A DNA stretch of 64,000 nucleotides, from the NCBI RefSeq assembly GCF_900116495.1, contig NZ_FPAY01000003.1:383960-447959 (forward strand), read 5' to 3'. A program made the position numbers and the translations under genes. The notes under the pieces were generated by a model. That model had not been told where the DNA came from, ran no database searches, and worked only from the letters and a program-made list of their open reading frames with translations. Of this stretch, positions 39,979-48,423 are shown piece by piece. The stretch is from Arthrobacter sp. ov118. Its GTDB lineage: Bacteria > Actinomycetota > Actinomycetes > Actinomycetales > Micrococcaceae. How positions within the stretch are numbered: position 1 is the first letter of the stretch; each line of letters begins with the position of its first letter.

Positions 39979-41100
39979 CTAGGCCTTGGCCTTGACGGAA
40001 TCGACGGCTGCCACTGCCTTGTCCTGGAGGGTCTTGGACAACGGCGCCGACTTGGCGGCGTCGGCCGCGGCCTTCTGGCCCGCATCGGAGGCGGCGTACT
40101 TGACGAAGGCCTTGACCAGGTCAGCTGTGGCCTGCGTGTCGTAGGTGGTGCAAACGATGTGGTAGGAAACCAGGACGATCGGGTAGGCGCCCGCGGCCGT
40201 GGTGGTGCGGTCCAGCTTGATGGCGAGGTCGTTGGCGTTGCGGCCCTCAACCGGCTTCCCGGCGTCGACTGCCTTGGCAGCCGCGTCGGCGGAAATCTTC
40301 GTGAAGGAGTCGCCGACCTTGATCTGGGCCGTGCCGAGCTTGCCGCTGACCGCGGAGTCGTCGGCGTAGGTCACGGCACCGGGGGTGTCGGTGACGGTCT
40401 TGACGACGCCGGAAGTGCCCTTGGCGTTCTCGCCCTTCAGGCTGGCGGGCCAGACGCCGGCAGCCTTGTCGGTCCAAACCTCGGGGGCGACGGCGGCCAG
40501 GTAGTCGGTGAAGTTCGTGGTGGTGCCGGAGTCATCCGAGCGGTTCACGGGGGTGACCTTGAGGTCGGGCAGCGTGACGCCCGGGTTCAGGGCCGCGATG
40601 GCGGGGTCGTTCCAGTTGGCGATCTGGCCACGGAAGATCTTGGCAACTGTGGCGGCGTCGAGCTTCAGGTCCATGATGCCGGGCACGTTGAAGGCCACGG
40701 CGATCGGGGAAATGTAGACCGGGATGTCGATGGCACCGTCGGGACCACACTTGTCCTTGGAGCTGGCGAGTTCCTCGTCCTTGAGATAGGCGTCAGAGCC
40801 GGCGAACTGGGCCGAGCCATCGAGGATCGCCTTGCGGCCGGCGCCGGAGCCGTCCGGGGAGTACTGCACAGTGGCGCCCTGGTTCGCGGAAGCGAAGTTG
40901 GTCTTCCAGACGTCCATGGCGGCGCCCTGGGCGGAAGAACCGATGCCGGTCAGAGTGCCGGTGACCGCGGGGCCCGAGGCGGACGGCGCGGCGGTCTGGG
41001 CGGTGTTGGTTGCGTTGTCCGAACCGCAAGCGGTCAGCGCGAGGGCGCCGGCGGCGATGACAGCGATAGCCGCGTTGCGGCCGAAGCGGAGTGCCTTCAC
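39979..41100 (-). CDS. pstS: Phosphate ABC transporter substrate-binding lipoprotein
   Basis: A 373-residue PstS lipoprotein. The signal peptide ends in a lipobox LTAC with Cys25 (AIAVIAAGALALTACGSDN). The phosphate-binding domain shows GIGSSAQGAAMDVWK, VQYSPDGSGAGRKAILDG with the SGxG phosphate loop, QFAGSDAYLKDEELA, and NRSDDSGTTTNFTDYLA with the RSDxSGT motif. GTG at 41100 starts it, with GGAAGGGG 9 bases upstream; longer readings include no signal peptide. It is the first gene of the pst operon and anchors at the outer face of the membrane. Confidence 0.96.
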   Translation of the reverse strand: MKALRFGRNAAIAVIAAGALALTACGSDNATNTAQTAAPSASGPAVTGTLTGIGSSAQGAAMDVWKTNFASANQGATVQYSPDGSGAGRKAILDGSAQFAGSDAYLKDEELASSKDKCGPDGAIDIPVYISPIAVAFNVPGIMDLKLDAATVAKIFRGQIANWNDPAIAALNPGVTLPDLKVTPVNRSDDSGTTTNFTDYLAAVAPEVWTDKAAGVWPASLKGENAKGTSGVVKTVTDTPGAVTYADDSAVSGKLGTAQIKVGDSFTKISADAAAKAVDAGKPVEGRNANDLAIKLDRTTTAAGAYPIVLVSYHIVCTTYDTQATADLVKAFVKYAASDAGQKAAADAAKSAPLSKTLQDKAVAAVDSVKAKA

Positions 41101-41217
41101 TTTGATGTACCCCTTCCAGGGCTTTGCGTGCATGGCCGGAGAGGACCAGCAAGGATGCGTACGGTTTGTACCTTTACCGAAGGTAGGTGCCCCAGATGAA
41201 GACAATGGCGGTCCAAA

Positions 41218-41234
41218 GTGAACAGCCGGTTAAC
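41218..41234 (-). promoter_or_regulatory. PHO-box-like direct repeat upstream of pstS
   Basis: On the minus strand GTTAAC and GTTCAC recur with 11-bp spacing (41229-41234 and 41218-41223). That matches the 11-bp direct repeats of GTTCACC type bound by PhoP in actinobacteria. It lies 118 bp upstream of the pstS start. Only two units are clear. Confidence 0.55.
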
Positions 41235-41337
41235 GACGCCGGGCCAATGGCTTACATCTGCCGGCGGGCCATTGTGTTCTCTGAGTCACAGTCGTATCGG
41301 CCATGTCGGCGCTTGGGCAGCAAATAGACTGGAGGGC

Positions 41338-42471
41338 ATGGCCGCCGTGACTGGACTTTCCGCAAGCGCACGATTCCTGCGCGGCCGGTTCCGCACCGGC
41401 ATGGTCCGGAGCCGGAACTCCCTGGTCCCGGCCATCCAGATGACCGCTTGCGCCGTCAGCGCCTACGCCTTCGCCGAATACGTCCTGGGCCACAGCGGTC
41501 CTTTGTTTGCGGCCACGTCCTCCCTGATTGCCCTCGGCTTTTCCCGCGACCCCAGGCTGCGCCGCGTCATCGAGGTGGGCCTGGGCTGCACGATCGGCAT
41601 CGTGGTCGGGGATCTGCTGCTGCACTGGCTGGGCTCGGGAATCTGGCAGGCCGCCGTCGTGCTGCTGTTTTCCATCCTGCTGGCCCGGTTCCTGGACAGC
41701 GGGACCATCTTCACCACCCAGCTGGGCCTGCAGTCGGTGCTCGTCGTGCTCCTGCCGGCGCCGGCCGGGGGGCCGTTCACCCGCAGCATCGACGCCGTCG
41801 TGGGCGGGGTGTTCGCGCTGCTGGTGACCATCCTGGTTCCCAAGGACCCCCGCCGTGAGCCCCGCAACGACGTCAGGAAGCTCCTGCACGAGCTCGCCGA
41901 GGTGCTGCGCGAATGCGCCTCGGCGCTGAGCTACAGCGATTCCACCCAGGCCTGGCATGCGCTTATCCGCGGGCGGAACTGCCAGCCCCTCGTGGACGCC
42001 ATGCGCCAGTCCCTGCGGGCCTCCGGGGAAGTGGCCACCCTGGCTCCCGCCTACCGCCGGCACCGGGACGAGCTGGACCAGATGGAGCAGTCGCTGGACT
42101 ATCTCGACCTCGCGCTGCGAAACAGCCGGGTCTTTGCCCGCCGCCTGACCAGCGCCATCAACCATGCGGCGCTCTCGGACGAGGCCACGGAGAACATCGC
42201 AGACGTCCTGCAGGAGACGGCGGCCGCCGTCGATGAGCTGTCGCTAGGCCTGGCGGAGGTGCACGACGGCGTTCGTCGCGCCCATCTGCGGACGGCGCGG
42301 TCCGAGCTGCGCGAGATCGCCGGCCGCCTGCATCCGCGGATGCTGGACGTGCGGCTGCTCGAGGGCGAAACGGTGGTCATGCTCTTCCGTCCGCTCATGG
42401 TGGACCTGCTCGAGGCGGCCGGCGTGGATTCTAAGGAAGCCCGGGACATTCTTCCCCCGCTGCAGGCATAG
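41338..42471 (+). CDS. FUSC-family aromatic acid exporter-like protein
   Basis: A 377-residue protein with an N-terminal membrane half and a C-terminal cytoplasmic helical half. The membrane half shows AIQMTACAVSAYAFAEYVLG, FAATSSLIALGFSRDPRLRR, GCTIGIVVGDLLLHWLGSG and a fifth helix ending VFALLVTILVPKDPRREP. The cytoplasmic half is Arg/Glu-rich and probably coiled coil. This is the FUSC/ArAE architecture with one set of six helices. ATG at 41338 has GGAGGGC upstream. It reads away from pstS, so the PHO-box region could affect it too; substrate unknown. Confidence 0.82.
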   Translation: MAAVTGLSASARFLRGRFRTGMVRSRNSLVPAIQMTACAVSAYAFAEYVLGHSGPLFAATSSLIALGFSRDPRLRRVIEVGLGCTIGIVVGDLLLHWLGSGIWQAAVVLLFSILLARFLDSGTIFTTQLGLQSVLVVLLPAPAGGPFTRSIDAVVGGVFALLVTILVPKDPRREPRNDVRKLLHELAEVLRECASALSYSDSTQAWHALIRGRNCQPLVDAMRQSLRASGEVATLAPAYRRHRDELDQMEQSLDYLDLALRNSRVFARRLTSAINHAALSDEATENIADVLQETAAAVDELSLGLAEVHDGVRRAHLRTARSELREIAGRLHPRMLDVRLLEGETVVMLFRPLMVDLLEAAGVDSKEARDILPPLQA

Positions 42472-42531
42472 GCCGCTCCGGGGGTTGCCTCTGGGCCCTT
42501 GATTGTCCGTGGTCCCCGATACTGTTGACCA

Positions 42532-43905
42532 ATGGCTACGAAGACTTCCCGGGGGCCGAAGGCGCCCGGCTACAAATGCGCCGAATGCGGCTGGACGACG
42601 GCTAAGTGGGTGGGCCGCTGCGGCGAGTGCCAGGCATGGGGCACCGTGGAGGAGACCGGCACCGCCGTCGCCCGGACGACGGCGGCCACCACCGTCCTTG
42701 AACCCGCCCGCCCGATCGCCGACGTCGACGCCACGACGGCGGCGTTCCTGCCCACCGGCGTGGACGAACTGGACCGCGTGCTCGGCGGCGGCCTGGTGCC
42801 GGGCGCCGTCATCCTCCTCGCGGGCGAGCCCGGCGTGGGCAAGTCCACGCTGCTGCTGGACGTCGCGGCCAAGTTCGCCCGCACGGCCCAGGACGTCTTG
42901 TACATCACCGGCGAGGAATCAGCGGCCCAAGTCAAACTCCGCGCTGACCGGATCGACGCCGTCGCCGAATCCCTGTACCTGTCTGCCGAAACGGACCTCG
43001 GACAGGCGCTGGGGCAGGTTGAGAAGCTTGAACCGCGACTGCTGGTGGTGGACTCCGTCCAGACCCTGAGCAGCGCCGACGTCGAGGGCAGCGCCGGCGG
43101 TGTGTCCCAGGTGCGCGAGGTTGCGGCGTCCCTGATCGCCGCGGCCAAGCGCCGCAACATGACCACGCTGCTGGTGGGGCACGTGACCAAGGACGGCTCC
43201 ATCGCCGGGCCCCGCCTGCTGGAACACCTCGTGGATGTGGTGTGCCAGTTCGAGGGCGAACGGCATTCGCGGCTGCGGCTGCTGCGCGCCGTGAAGAACC
43301 GCTATGGACCCACCGATGACGTCGGCTGTTTCGACCTGAACGAGGACGGCATCACCGGCTTGGCCGATCCCAGCGGCCTGTTCGTCTCGCGGACCAAGGA
43401 TCCGGTCTCCGGGACCTGCATCACGGTGACGCTGGAGGGTCGGCGGCCGCTGCTGGCCGAGGTCCAGGCGCTGCTTGCCGAGAGCGCCAGCTCGCAGCCC
43501 CGCCGCGCCACCAGCGGGCTGGACAGCTCACGCGTGGCGATGTTGCTGGCGGTGCTGCAGCAGCGCGCCGGCTGCCTGCTGAACAAGGACGACTCGTATG
43601 TGGCGACCGTCGGCGGCGTCAAGCTCAGCGAACCCGCCACGGACCTCGCCGTGGCCCTGGCTGTGGCCTCCGCGAAGGCCAGGAAGCCGCTCCCCCAGCG
43701 GCTGATTGCCTTTGGTGAGGTGGGCCTGGCGGGCGAAGTCCGTCCCGTGCCCGGCATCAACCAGCGCATCCACGAGGCCCACCGGCTCGGCTTCACCCAT
43801 GCGGTGGTACCGGCCAGCGTCAACGGGCACGGTCCGGTTCCCGCGGGGTTCTCGGTAAAGGAAGTCAGCCACCTGGCCGAGGCCCTGGGGCTGCTGATCG
43901 GCTGA
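42532..43905 (+). CDS. radA: DNA repair protein RadA
   Basis: A 457-residue RecA-like branch-migration helicase acting in recombination. The N-terminal zinc finger has KCAECGWTTAKWVGRCGECQ. Walker A is GEPGVGKST near residue 100. The RadA-specific KNRYGPTDDVGCFDL is near 255. The C-terminal Lon-protease-like domain contains LLAVLQQRAGCLLNKDDSYV and AFGEVGLAGEVRPVPGINQR. Length and order match the family. It stands alone between a FUSC gene and the copper ATPase region. Confidence 0.97.
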   Translation: MATKTSRGPKAPGYKCAECGWTTAKWVGRCGECQAWGTVEETGTAVARTTAATTVLEPARPIADVDATTAAFLPTGVDELDRVLGGGLVPGAVILLAGEPGVGKSTLLLDVAAKFARTAQDVLYITGEESAAQVKLRADRIDAVAESLYLSAETDLGQALGQVEKLEPRLLVVDSVQTLSSADVEGSAGGVSQVREVAASLIAAAKRRNMTTLLVGHVTKDGSIAGPRLLEHLVDVVCQFEGERHSRLRLLRAVKNRYGPTDDVGCFDLNEDGITGLADPSGLFVSRTKDPVSGTCITVTLEGRRPLLAEVQALLAESASSQPRRATSGLDSSRVAMLLAVLQQRAGCLLNKDDSYVATVGGVKLSEPATDLAVALAVASAKARKPLPQRLIAFGEVGLAGEVRPVPGINQRIHEAHRLGFTHAVVPASVNGHGPVPAGFSVKEVSHLAEALGLLIG

Positions 43906-44095
43906 CGCCTGCCGGGCAACGCGGGGCCATGGACAATCGTGCGCTCCATCCCAGTTGCTGCCGCCCCCGCCCCTGCTCAACCCCGGGTTTCCGGGGCTTG
44001 CCGGCACCGCACTGCCCTAGACGCGCGGGCAACCGGGAAGGAGCGTCTGCCGGGGTGCGGTGGGATCGATCTCCGAAGGAAATGCCTTGCCAATG

Positions 44096-44112
44096 ATACC
44101 CCCCGGGGGTAT
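44096..44112. promoter_or_regulatory. CsoR-like copper operator before the copper ATPase gene
   Basis: ATACCCCC and GGGGGTAT flank a central C. CsoR operators have the form TACCC, a few bases, GGGTA, which this matches. TATGTT (44110-44115) overlaps it as a possible -10 box, 38 bp upstream of the ATG. No csoR gene is in the window. Confidence 0.65.
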
Positions 44113-44153
44113 GTTGGGAAAAGACTGGCCCTACTTCCGAGGAGCGCGTCATC

Positions 44154-46322
44154 ATGGATCACCAGCACATCGGACCGGCTGCCCGACCGGCCGGCCAGAC
44201 CGCCCGCGCCGGACAGCACGGGCACGAGGTCGGCGGCAGCGGGCACACATCAAAGGGGACCCCCACCCCGGCTGTGGCAGGCCCCGCCGACGACGACCAC
44301 GCGGTGCACAGCCACGGCCAGCATGCCGGGCACAGTGTCGCAATGTTCCGGGACAGGTTCTGGCTGACGCTGGGTCTGGCCGTTCCGGTGGTCTTCTTCA
44401 GCCCGATGTTCGCGGATCTTCTCGGCTACGAACCTCCCGCGTTCCCGGGCGCGGCCTGGATTCCGCCCACGCTCGGCACGGCGATCTTCCTTTACGGCGG
44501 CCAGCCGTTCCTCAAGGGCGGGCTTAACGAACTGCGAACGCGCCAACCGGGAATGATGCTGCTGATTGCCATGGCCATCAGCGTCGCCTTCATCGCCTCG
44601 TGGGTGACCACCCTGGGCCTCGGCGGCTTCGACCTCGACTTCTGGTGGGAGCTGGCACTGCTGGTACCCATTATGCTGCTGGGCCACTGGCTCGAGATGC
44701 GCGCCCTCGGCTCGGCCCGAGGCGCACTGGACGCCCTGGCGGCACTGCTGCCTGATACGGCCGAACGCGTCACCGTCACCGGAACGGAGACCGTCGGTGT
44801 CGCCGAGCTCCGCGCCGGAGACACCATCCTGGTGCGCCCGGGCGGCCGCATGCCGGCCGACGGGACAGTCAGCGACGGCCAGGCCGAATTCGACGAATCG
44901 ATGATCACCGGCGAATCAAAGACCGTCCCGCGAGCGCCCGGTGATCCGGTGGTGGCCGGCACCATCGCCACGGACAACGCCGTGCGGGTCCGGGTTTCGG
45001 CCGTCGGCGAAGACACCGCCCTGGCCGGCATCCAGCGCCTCGTGGCCGAGGCGCAGGCATCATCCTCCCGGGCCCAGGCCCTCGCCGACAGGGCCGCGGC
45101 GTTCCTCTTCTACTTTGCCGCCGGCACCGGTGTACTGACCTTCATCTTCTGGACCCTGGCGGGCAGCGTCACCGACGCCGTGACCCGCACCGTGACTGTC
45201 CTGGTGATCGCCTGCCCCCATGCCCTGGGCCTTGCCATCCCGCTCGTCATCGCCATCTCCACCGAGCGGGCGGCCCGCGCGGGCGTACTGATCAAGAACC
45301 GCATGGCGCTGGAGCGCATGCGGACAGTCGACGTCGTGCTGTTCGACAAGACCGGGACCCTGACCAGGGGCGAGCCGGAGGTGAAGGAGGTCACCGCCGC
45401 AGGCACGGACACAGCCGCCGGCCAGGACGCCGCGCAGAATACAGTACTCGCCCTCGCCGCCGCCGTGGAGGCCGACAGCGAGCATCCGCTGGCCCGTTCG
45501 ATCGTTGCCGCCGCCCGGGTACGGGGTCTGGCTGTCCCGACGGCGGAGCGATTCGCCTCGCTGACCGGCCGGGGTGTCCGCGCCACTGTCGACGGTCGGA
45601 CGGTCCAGGTGGGCGGCCCGGCCCTGCTCCGGGAGCTGGGCTTGACGGTCCCACCGGACATGGCCGCTGTCACCGGGGCCTGGCTGGAGCGCGGCGCCGC
45701 GGTACTCCACGTGGTGGATGACGGCATGGTCCTGGGTGCGGTCAGCCTCGAGGACGCGGTGCGGCCCGAGTCCCGCCAGGCCGTCCGGTCCCTCCAGGCA
45801 CGCGGCATCAAGGTGGCCATGATCACCGGCGACGCCCGGCAGGTCGCGCATGCAGTCGCTACGGAACTCGCCATCGATGAAGTGTTCGCCGAGGTCCTCC
45901 CGGCGGACAAGGACAAGAAGGTGGCGGAACTGCAGGCCCGAGGGCTGCAAGTGGCCATGGTGGGCGACGGCGTCAACGACTCCCCTGCGCTGGCCCGGGC
46001 GGAGGTGGGGATCGCGATTGGCGGCGGCACGGATGTGGCAGTGGAATCCGCCGGAGTGGTCCTGGCCGGCAATGATCCCCGGGCCGTGCTGTCGATGCTG
46101 GATCTGTCGAAGGCGAGCTACCGGAAGATGTGGCAGAACCTCGTATGGGCCACCGGCTACAACATCATCTCGGTACCGCTGGCGGCCGGAGTCCTCGCCT
46201 TCGCGGGGATCGTCCTCTCCCCCGCCGCGGGCGCCGTGATGATGTCGGCGTCGACCATTGTGGTTGCCCTGAACGCCCAGTTGCTGCGCCGGCTCAAGCT
46301 CAACCCGGCCGCCGTCGGCTGA
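44154..46322 (+). CDS. copB: Copper-translocating P-type ATPase, CopB type
   Basis: A 722-residue P1B-type ATPase. It lacks N-terminal HMA domains and has a His-rich tail instead (MDHQHIG, GQHGHEVGGSGHTSKG, DDHAVHSHGQHAGHS). The metal site is CPH (Cys354-Pro-His356) in VIACPHALGLAIPLV, typical of CopB/P1B-3, where CopA has CPC. The phosphorylated Asp398 is in DKTGTLT, the actuator motif is TGES, and the hinge is GDGVNDSPALA. It exports copper ions. GAGGAGCGCGTCATC precedes ATG. The CsoR-like operator upstream implies copper induction, and a methyltransferase gene follows after 15 bp. Confidence 0.92.
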   Translation: MDHQHIGPAARPAGQTARAGQHGHEVGGSGHTSKGTPTPAVAGPADDDHAVHSHGQHAGHSVAMFRDRFWLTLGLAVPVVFFSPMFADLLGYEPPAFPGAAWIPPTLGTAIFLYGGQPFLKGGLNELRTRQPGMMLLIAMAISVAFIASWVTTLGLGGFDLDFWWELALLVPIMLLGHWLEMRALGSARGALDALAALLPDTAERVTVTGTETVGVAELRAGDTILVRPGGRMPADGTVSDGQAEFDESMITGESKTVPRAPGDPVVAGTIATDNAVRVRVSAVGEDTALAGIQRLVAEAQASSSRAQALADRAAAFLFYFAAGTGVLTFIFWTLAGSVTDAVTRTVTVLVIACPHALGLAIPLVIAISTERAARAGVLIKNRMALERMRTVDVVLFDKTGTLTRGEPEVKEVTAAGTDTAAGQDAAQNTVLALAAAVEADSEHPLARSIVAAARVRGLAVPTAERFASLTGRGVRATVDGRTVQVGGPALLRELGLTVPPDMAAVTGAWLERGAAVLHVVDDGMVLGAVSLEDAVRPESRQAVRSLQARGIKVAMITGDARQVAHAVATELAIDEVFAEVLPADKDKKVAELQARGLQVAMVGDGVNDSPALARAEVGIAIGGGTDVAVESAGVVLAGNDPRAVLSMLDLSKASYRKMWQNLVWATGYNIISVPLAAGVLAFAGIVLSPAAGAVMMSASTIVVALNAQLLRRLKLNPAAVG

Positions 46323-46337
46323 CCGCAAGGAGGCCCC

Positions 46338-46973
46338 ATGCCGGAAACCAACCGCCGCGATTCATCCTTCGGGAGATCCTATGCCCGCGTAGGCCCGCGG
46401 ATGGACGCCCGCGGGGCAGCAGAGCACCGCCGCCGGCTGGTGGCAGCGGCGCGTGGTGTCGTCATCGAAATCGGGGCAGGCTACGGGGCCACCTTCCCGT
46501 TCTACCCGTCCGCCGTGTCCGGTGTGCTGGCCCTCGAACCGGACCCCACGCTCCGGGCGCTGGCCCTCGCCGCCGCCAGCAGGGCACCGGTGCCAGTCAC
46601 CGTGAAAGACGGCGTGGCGGAAGCGCTGCCGGCTGCGGACGCCTCGGCCGACGTCGTCGTCTCCAGCTTGGTGCTGTGCAGCGTGGCGGACCAGTCCGTC
46701 GCCCTGGCGGAGGTGGTCCGGGTCCTGCGCCCCGGCGGCCTGCTGTTGTTTTATGAACACGTCCGCTCCGCACACCGCGTGCTGGGGGCCGCCGAGGACC
46801 TGGTCACACCGCTGTGGAGCCGGGTGGCAGGTGGGTGCCACCCGAACCGTGACACCGCCGCCATGATTGCCGGGGCCGGCCTAACCGTGCAGGGCCTCGA
46901 TCGCTTCGGATTTTCGGTCCTGCCCGGCAACCCGCGGCTGGCCCACGTTCTGGGCGTGGCCAGCAAGACCTGA
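46338..46973 (+). CDS. Class I SAM-dependent methyltransferase
   Basis: A 211-residue methyltransferase of the UbiE/thiol-methyltransferase-like group (Methyltransf_11). The SAM motif is VVIEIGAGYGATFPFYP, with acidic motif II in VLALEPDPTLRALA. ADVVVSSLVLCSVADQSVAL is motif IV and VLRPGGLLLFYEHVRS is post-motif. It resembles METTL7-like small proteins. It starts 15 bp after copB with AAGGAGG, so it is co-transcribed with the copper ATPase. Its substrate is unknown; a thiol or lipid is possible. Confidence 0.87.
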   Translation: MPETNRRDSSFGRSYARVGPRMDARGAAEHRRRLVAAARGVVIEIGAGYGATFPFYPSAVSGVLALEPDPTLRALALAAASRAPVPVTVKDGVAEALPAADASADVVVSSLVLCSVADQSVALAEVVRVLRPGGLLLFYEHVRSAHRVLGAAEDLVTPLWSRVAGGCHPNRDTAAMIAGAGLTVQGLDRFGFSVLPGNPRLAHVLGVASKT

Positions 46974-47143
46974 GCGCGCGCCCCACCGCGCGCACGCCGC
47001 CCGGGGGCACGACGCTCCTGCCCGGTTACCGCGGTTCGCCGGACTTCCACGGGGCGGGTTCCCGGGGGTTATCCGCCGCTAGGGGCGCTCACGGGCAAAG
47101 TAACTGGGCGGGAGCGTCGGACTCCGCCGGGAAAGGCACGGCA

Positions 47144-47175
47144 AAGGGCGCCTGCCGCGATGGCAGACGCCCCTT
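47144..47175 (-). terminator. Hairpin terminator after the desaturase operon
   Basis: AAGGGCG-CCTGCC at 47144-47156 pairs with GGCAG-ACGCCCCTT at 47162-47175 (one mismatch and one bulge) over a 5-base loop, 32 bp after the desaturase stop. Confidence 0.65.
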
Positions 47176-47207
47176 CAACGAGTTCAAACCGGCTTGAACC
47201 GCGGTGC

Positions 47208-48410
47208 TTAGGCCTTCTTGGGCGGCAACGCCAGCTTGAAGACCTTGGCCCAGGTGGAGCCGACCTGCTTCAGCAGCGGCCCGGTGGTGTACGGCAATCC
47301 ATAGCGCTTGCAGATTTCCCGCACCTTGGGAGCCACTTCGGCGTAGCGGTTGGACGGAAGGTCCGGGAAGAGGTGGTGCTCGATCTGGTGCGAGAGGTTG
47401 CCGCTCATCAGGTGCATGAACTTGGACCCGGAGATGTTGGCCGATCCGATCATCTGCCGGACATACCAGTCGCCGCGGGTTTCGCCTTCGACCATTTCTT
47501 CGGTGAAGGTGTCGGTGCCGTCGGGGAAATGCCCGCAGAAGATAATCGCATGCGCCCAGACGTTCCGGATCGCGTTGGCGGCCAAGGTGCCATACAGCGC
47601 CTGCTTGCCCGAACCGGTCAACATGGCGACGGCGGGTGTGGCGGCATAGTCCTTGGTGAACTGCTTCAGGGCCTTGAGCCCCAGCGCCTTCAAGTCCCGG
47701 GTCATGGCCTCTTTGCTCTTCTTGCCTTCTTGGTAGTCAGGCAACTCAAGATCGTAGAGCGCGATGCCCCATTCGAAGACCGGCGCCAACAAGGCGTTGT
47801 AGAGCGGGTTGCCCAGGTTGAACGGCTTCCACTCCTGCTGGGGATCCATCCGCAGCAGGTTGTACCCGATGTCGTTGTCCTTGCCCACGACGTTCGTCCA
47901 GCGGTGGTGCAGGTCGTTGTGGGTGTGCTGCCAGGATCGCGTCGGGGTGACGAAGTCCCAGTCCCAAGTGGTGGAGTGGATGTCCGGGTCCCGCATCCAG
48001 TCCCACTGTCCGTGCAGGATGTTGTGGCCCAGTTCCATGTTTTCCAAGATCTTGGCGAAGCTAAGCATCGCCGTGCCAGCGACCCAGGCTGCTTTGTGCT
48101 TGCTCACCAGCAGGGTGGCGCGGCCGGTGATCTCAAGCCCGCGCTGGACCCTGATCACCCGGCGGATGTACGCGGCGTCGCTGGCGCCGCGCTTGGCGAG
48201 GACCTCGTCCTTGATGGCGTCGAGTTCGCGGCCGAGCTCTGCGACCTGCTCGTCGGAGAGGTGCGCGGCCGCATCCGGGCGGACCAGCGGGCTGCCGGAC
48301 TCCGCCAGGGCACCGGGCCGCGGCTTTGCGGCAGCGGACGCCTTGGGCCGGGCAGTGTCGCCCGTGGGAGCTTCCTCGGAAACGTCGGTCTTGTCGGAAA
48401 CAATCGTCAT
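47208..48410 (-). CDS. Fatty acid (acyl-CoA) desaturase, DesA3-like
   Basis: A 400-residue di-iron membrane desaturase that introduces a double bond into fatty acyl chains. The three His boxes are GHNILHG (about residue 125), HTHNDLHHRW (about 160) and HQIEHHLFP (about 342). Hydrophobic spans lie at about 90-120 and 235-285. The N-terminal 45 residues are charged and disordered. ATG at 48410 is preceded by GAGGAGTACC. The gene starts 13 bp after its electron donor, a ferredoxin reductase with a 2Fe-2S domain, as in the DesA3-Rv3230c pair of mycobacteria. Substrate position is not determinable. Confidence 0.94.
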   Translation of the reverse strand: MTIVSDKTDVSEEAPTGDTARPKASAAAKPRPGALAESGSPLVRPDAAAHLSDEQVAELGRELDAIKDEVLAKRGASDAAYIRRVIRVQRGLEITGRATLLVSKHKAAWVAGTAMLSFAKILENMELGHNILHGQWDWMRDPDIHSTTWDWDFVTPTRSWQHTHNDLHHRWTNVVGKDNDIGYNLLRMDPQQEWKPFNLGNPLYNALLAPVFEWGIALYDLELPDYQEGKKSKEAMTRDLKALGLKALKQFTKDYAATPAVAMLTGSGKQALYGTLAANAIRNVWAHAIIFCGHFPDGTDTFTEEMVEGETRGDWYVRQMIGSANISGSKFMHLMSGNLSHQIEHHLFPDLPSNRYAEVAPKVREICKRYGLPYTTGPLLKQVGSTWAKVFKLALPPKKA

Positions 48411-48423
48411 GCGTTGGTACTCC

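Noticed and set aside
45060..46328. 422-codon frame antisense to copB
   Set aside because: All P-type ATPase motifs are on the plus strand; the antisense frame has Gly/His/Arg bias typical of shadow frames.
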